Shown here: positions 6,843 through 7,684 of the stretch, one piece after another | How positions within the stretch are numbered: position 1 is the stretch's first letter | Layout: every line of letters starts with the position of its first letter | Assembly (NCBI GenBank): GCA_009926295.1 | Contig: RFPF01000139.1 | Location: forward strand, 1-7,684 | Reading direction: 5' to 3' | Length of the DNA: 7,684 nucleotides | Source: Planctomycetia bacterium | Lineage (GTDB): Bacteria > Planctomycetota > Planctomycetia > Pirellulales > UBA1268 | Notes under the pieces: generated by a model | What the model saw: only the letters and a program-made list of their open reading frames with translations | Told to the model about the DNA's origin: nothing | Database searches by the model: none | Program-made: the position numbers and the translations under genes

Positions 6843-7637
6843 GTGCACGACCGTGACCTGCCTCCATTCGCGCACGGTCTGAACCGCTGGTTCATGACCT
6901 ACGTGCGGCGGTACCTGCGCCGACATTTCCACGCCCTGCGGCTCCTCTCGGGCGAACCCGACCACCCCGAACTCGCGGACGAGCCGGTGATCTTCTATTC
7001 GAACCATCCGGGATGGTGGGACCCGCTCGTGTTCCTGGCGATCGGCCAGCTGCTCTACCCCGGCCGGATGATCTACGGACCGATCGACGCCGCGGCGCTC
7101 GGCAAGTACCGGTTCATGGAGCGCATAGGGTTCATCGGCATCGAGCCGGGAACGTGGCGGGGCTCCGCGCGGTTCCTGCGCATGGCCCACGCCGCCGCCG
7201 CGCGTCGCGACGTGATCTTCTGGGTCACGGCGCAGGGCGAGTTCGTGGATCCGCGCGACCGCCCCGCGACGATCCGGCCCGGCGTGGCCCACGCCCTCGC
7301 GGCCCGCACCTCCGGGCTGGTCGTGCCGCTGGCCGTGGAGTATCCGTTCTGGACGGAGCGATTCCCGGAGGCGCTGGTGGCCTTCGGGCCCGCGATCCCG
7401 ATCGCCGGCGCTCCGGGCCGAGCCGCGGAGGAGTGGGAACGGGTGCTGGCCGCGGCACTCGAGGCCGCCCAGGACAGGCTGGCCATCGCGGCCCGTCGCC
7501 GCGATCCGGGTTGCTTCCGCACGCTGCTCGCCGGTCGCGTGGGAGTGGGCGGCGTCTACGACCTCGTGCGTCGTGCCGGCGCATGGCTGCGCGGCGAGCG
7601 ATTCGACGCCTCGCACGGCGGCGGGGCGCCGCGATGA
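6843..7637 (+). CDS. PlsC/LPLAT-superfamily acyltransferase, putative carotenoid-ester step
   Basis: The product is 264 residues with start GTG 6843 (alternative GTG 6819, overlapping the upstream stop by 4 nt). The catalytic HX4D motif appears as NHPGWWD (H55, D60), a little after a basic amphipathic N-terminal region rich in Arg and aromatic residues that may dock on the membrane. Block II is GKYRFMERIGFIGIE (87-101). Block III is atypical: QGEFVDPRDRP (131-141) in place of the usual PEGTRS. Block IV lies in VVPLAVEYPFW (160-170). Other LPLAT enzymes move acyl groups from acyl-ACP or acyl-CoA to a hydroxyl of glycerol phosphate or a lipid. Here the neighbours suggest the acceptor is a hydroxylated or glycosylated carotenoid, by analogy with the final acylation of staphyloxanthin. 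It lies 20 nt after the second desaturase and overlaps the next start by 4 nt (ATGA), indicating translational coupling. Confidence 0.82.
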   Translation: MHDRDLPPFAHGLNRWFMTYVRRYLRRHFHALRLLSGEPDHPELADEPVIFYSNHPGWWDPLVFLAIGQLLYPGRMIYGPIDAAALGKYRFMERIGFIGIEPGTWRGSARFLRMAHAAAARRDVIFWVTAQGEFVDPRDRPATIRPGVAHALAARTSGLVVPLAVEYPFWTERFPEALVAFGPAIPIAGAPGRAAEEWERVLAAALEAAQDRLAIAARRRDPGCFRTLLAGRVGVGGVYDLVRRAGAWLRGERFDASHGGGAPR

Positions 7638-7684
7638 GCCCCCCCGCAGCCGGCATCGTGGCCCTGGTGGCGGCCGCCTGTGCG
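7634..7684 (+). CDS. Start of a downstream operon gene with hydrophobic N-terminus, cut by window edge
   Basis: ATG 7634 overlaps the acyltransferase stop in ATGA, with GGGG at 7623-7626 seven nucleotides upstream. The 17 visible codons read MSPPAAGIVALVAAACA, an uncharged hydrophobic stretch that looks like the first part of a membrane helix. The gene continues beyond the window. Carotenoid operons of this kind often include a membrane-anchored family 2 glycosyltransferase (CrtQ-like) whose N-terminus looks like this. That identity is only a contextual guess, and a signal-anchored protein of another kind is equally possible. Confidence 0.6.
   Translation, partial: MSPPAAGIVALVAAACA

Noticed and set aside
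6684..7616. Minus-strand open frame opposite the acyltransferase
   Set aside because: No domains, Arg/His-rich composition, and fully overlapped by a gene with catalytic motifs.

Overview
The window is high-GC bacterial chromosome with strong G/C bias at third codon positions and dense genes. It looks like Planctomycetota. The clues are a small secreted Ala/Pro/Val/Tyr-rich protein, an MFS-PlsC fusion with an Aas-like tail, and two CrtI-type flavoenzymes beside a PlsC-like acyltransferase. The phylum is an inference from gene content, since no marker gene is present.

Left part, minus strand (1-2872): the 5' part of a tRNA gene (probably tRNA-Arg, cut by the window edge just before the anticodon) with a promoter-like element close upstream. 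Next comes one large gene (116-2872) encoding a 12-helix MFS domain fused to a PlsC/LPLAT acyltransferase. It ends in a decayed piece of an acyl-CoA/ACP synthetase (AMP-binding) domain. The layout resembles LplT plus Aas of lysophospholipid salvage, but the ligase part lacks its catalytic motifs.

Middle (2873-3655): a divergent intergenic region, then a small exported repeat protein (3092-3556) of unknown function. It is followed by a short gap holding a near-consensus sigma70-type promoter (TTGACC, 16 bp, TATAGT).

Right part, plus strand (3656-7684): a tight operon of two paralogous phytoene-desaturase-family (CrtI/CrtN/CrtP-like) flavoenzymes, a lysophospholipid-acyltransferase-like enzyme, and the first 17 codons of another gene with a hydrophobic N-terminus. 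Intergenic gaps are 41 nt, 20 nt and a 4-nt overlap. The best reading is a carotenoid operon: polyene desaturation by the first flavoenzyme, further desaturation or terminal oxidation by the second, then acylation of a hydroxylated or glycosylated carotenoid by the third product. A C30 (squalene-derived) rather than C40 pathway is plausible for planctomycetes, but the window alone cannot settle it.

I found no mobile element, CRISPR array or phage gene. The least expected items are the decayed adenylation domain in the MFS-PlsC fusion and the pairing of two CrtI paralogues with a PlsC-type acyltransferase.
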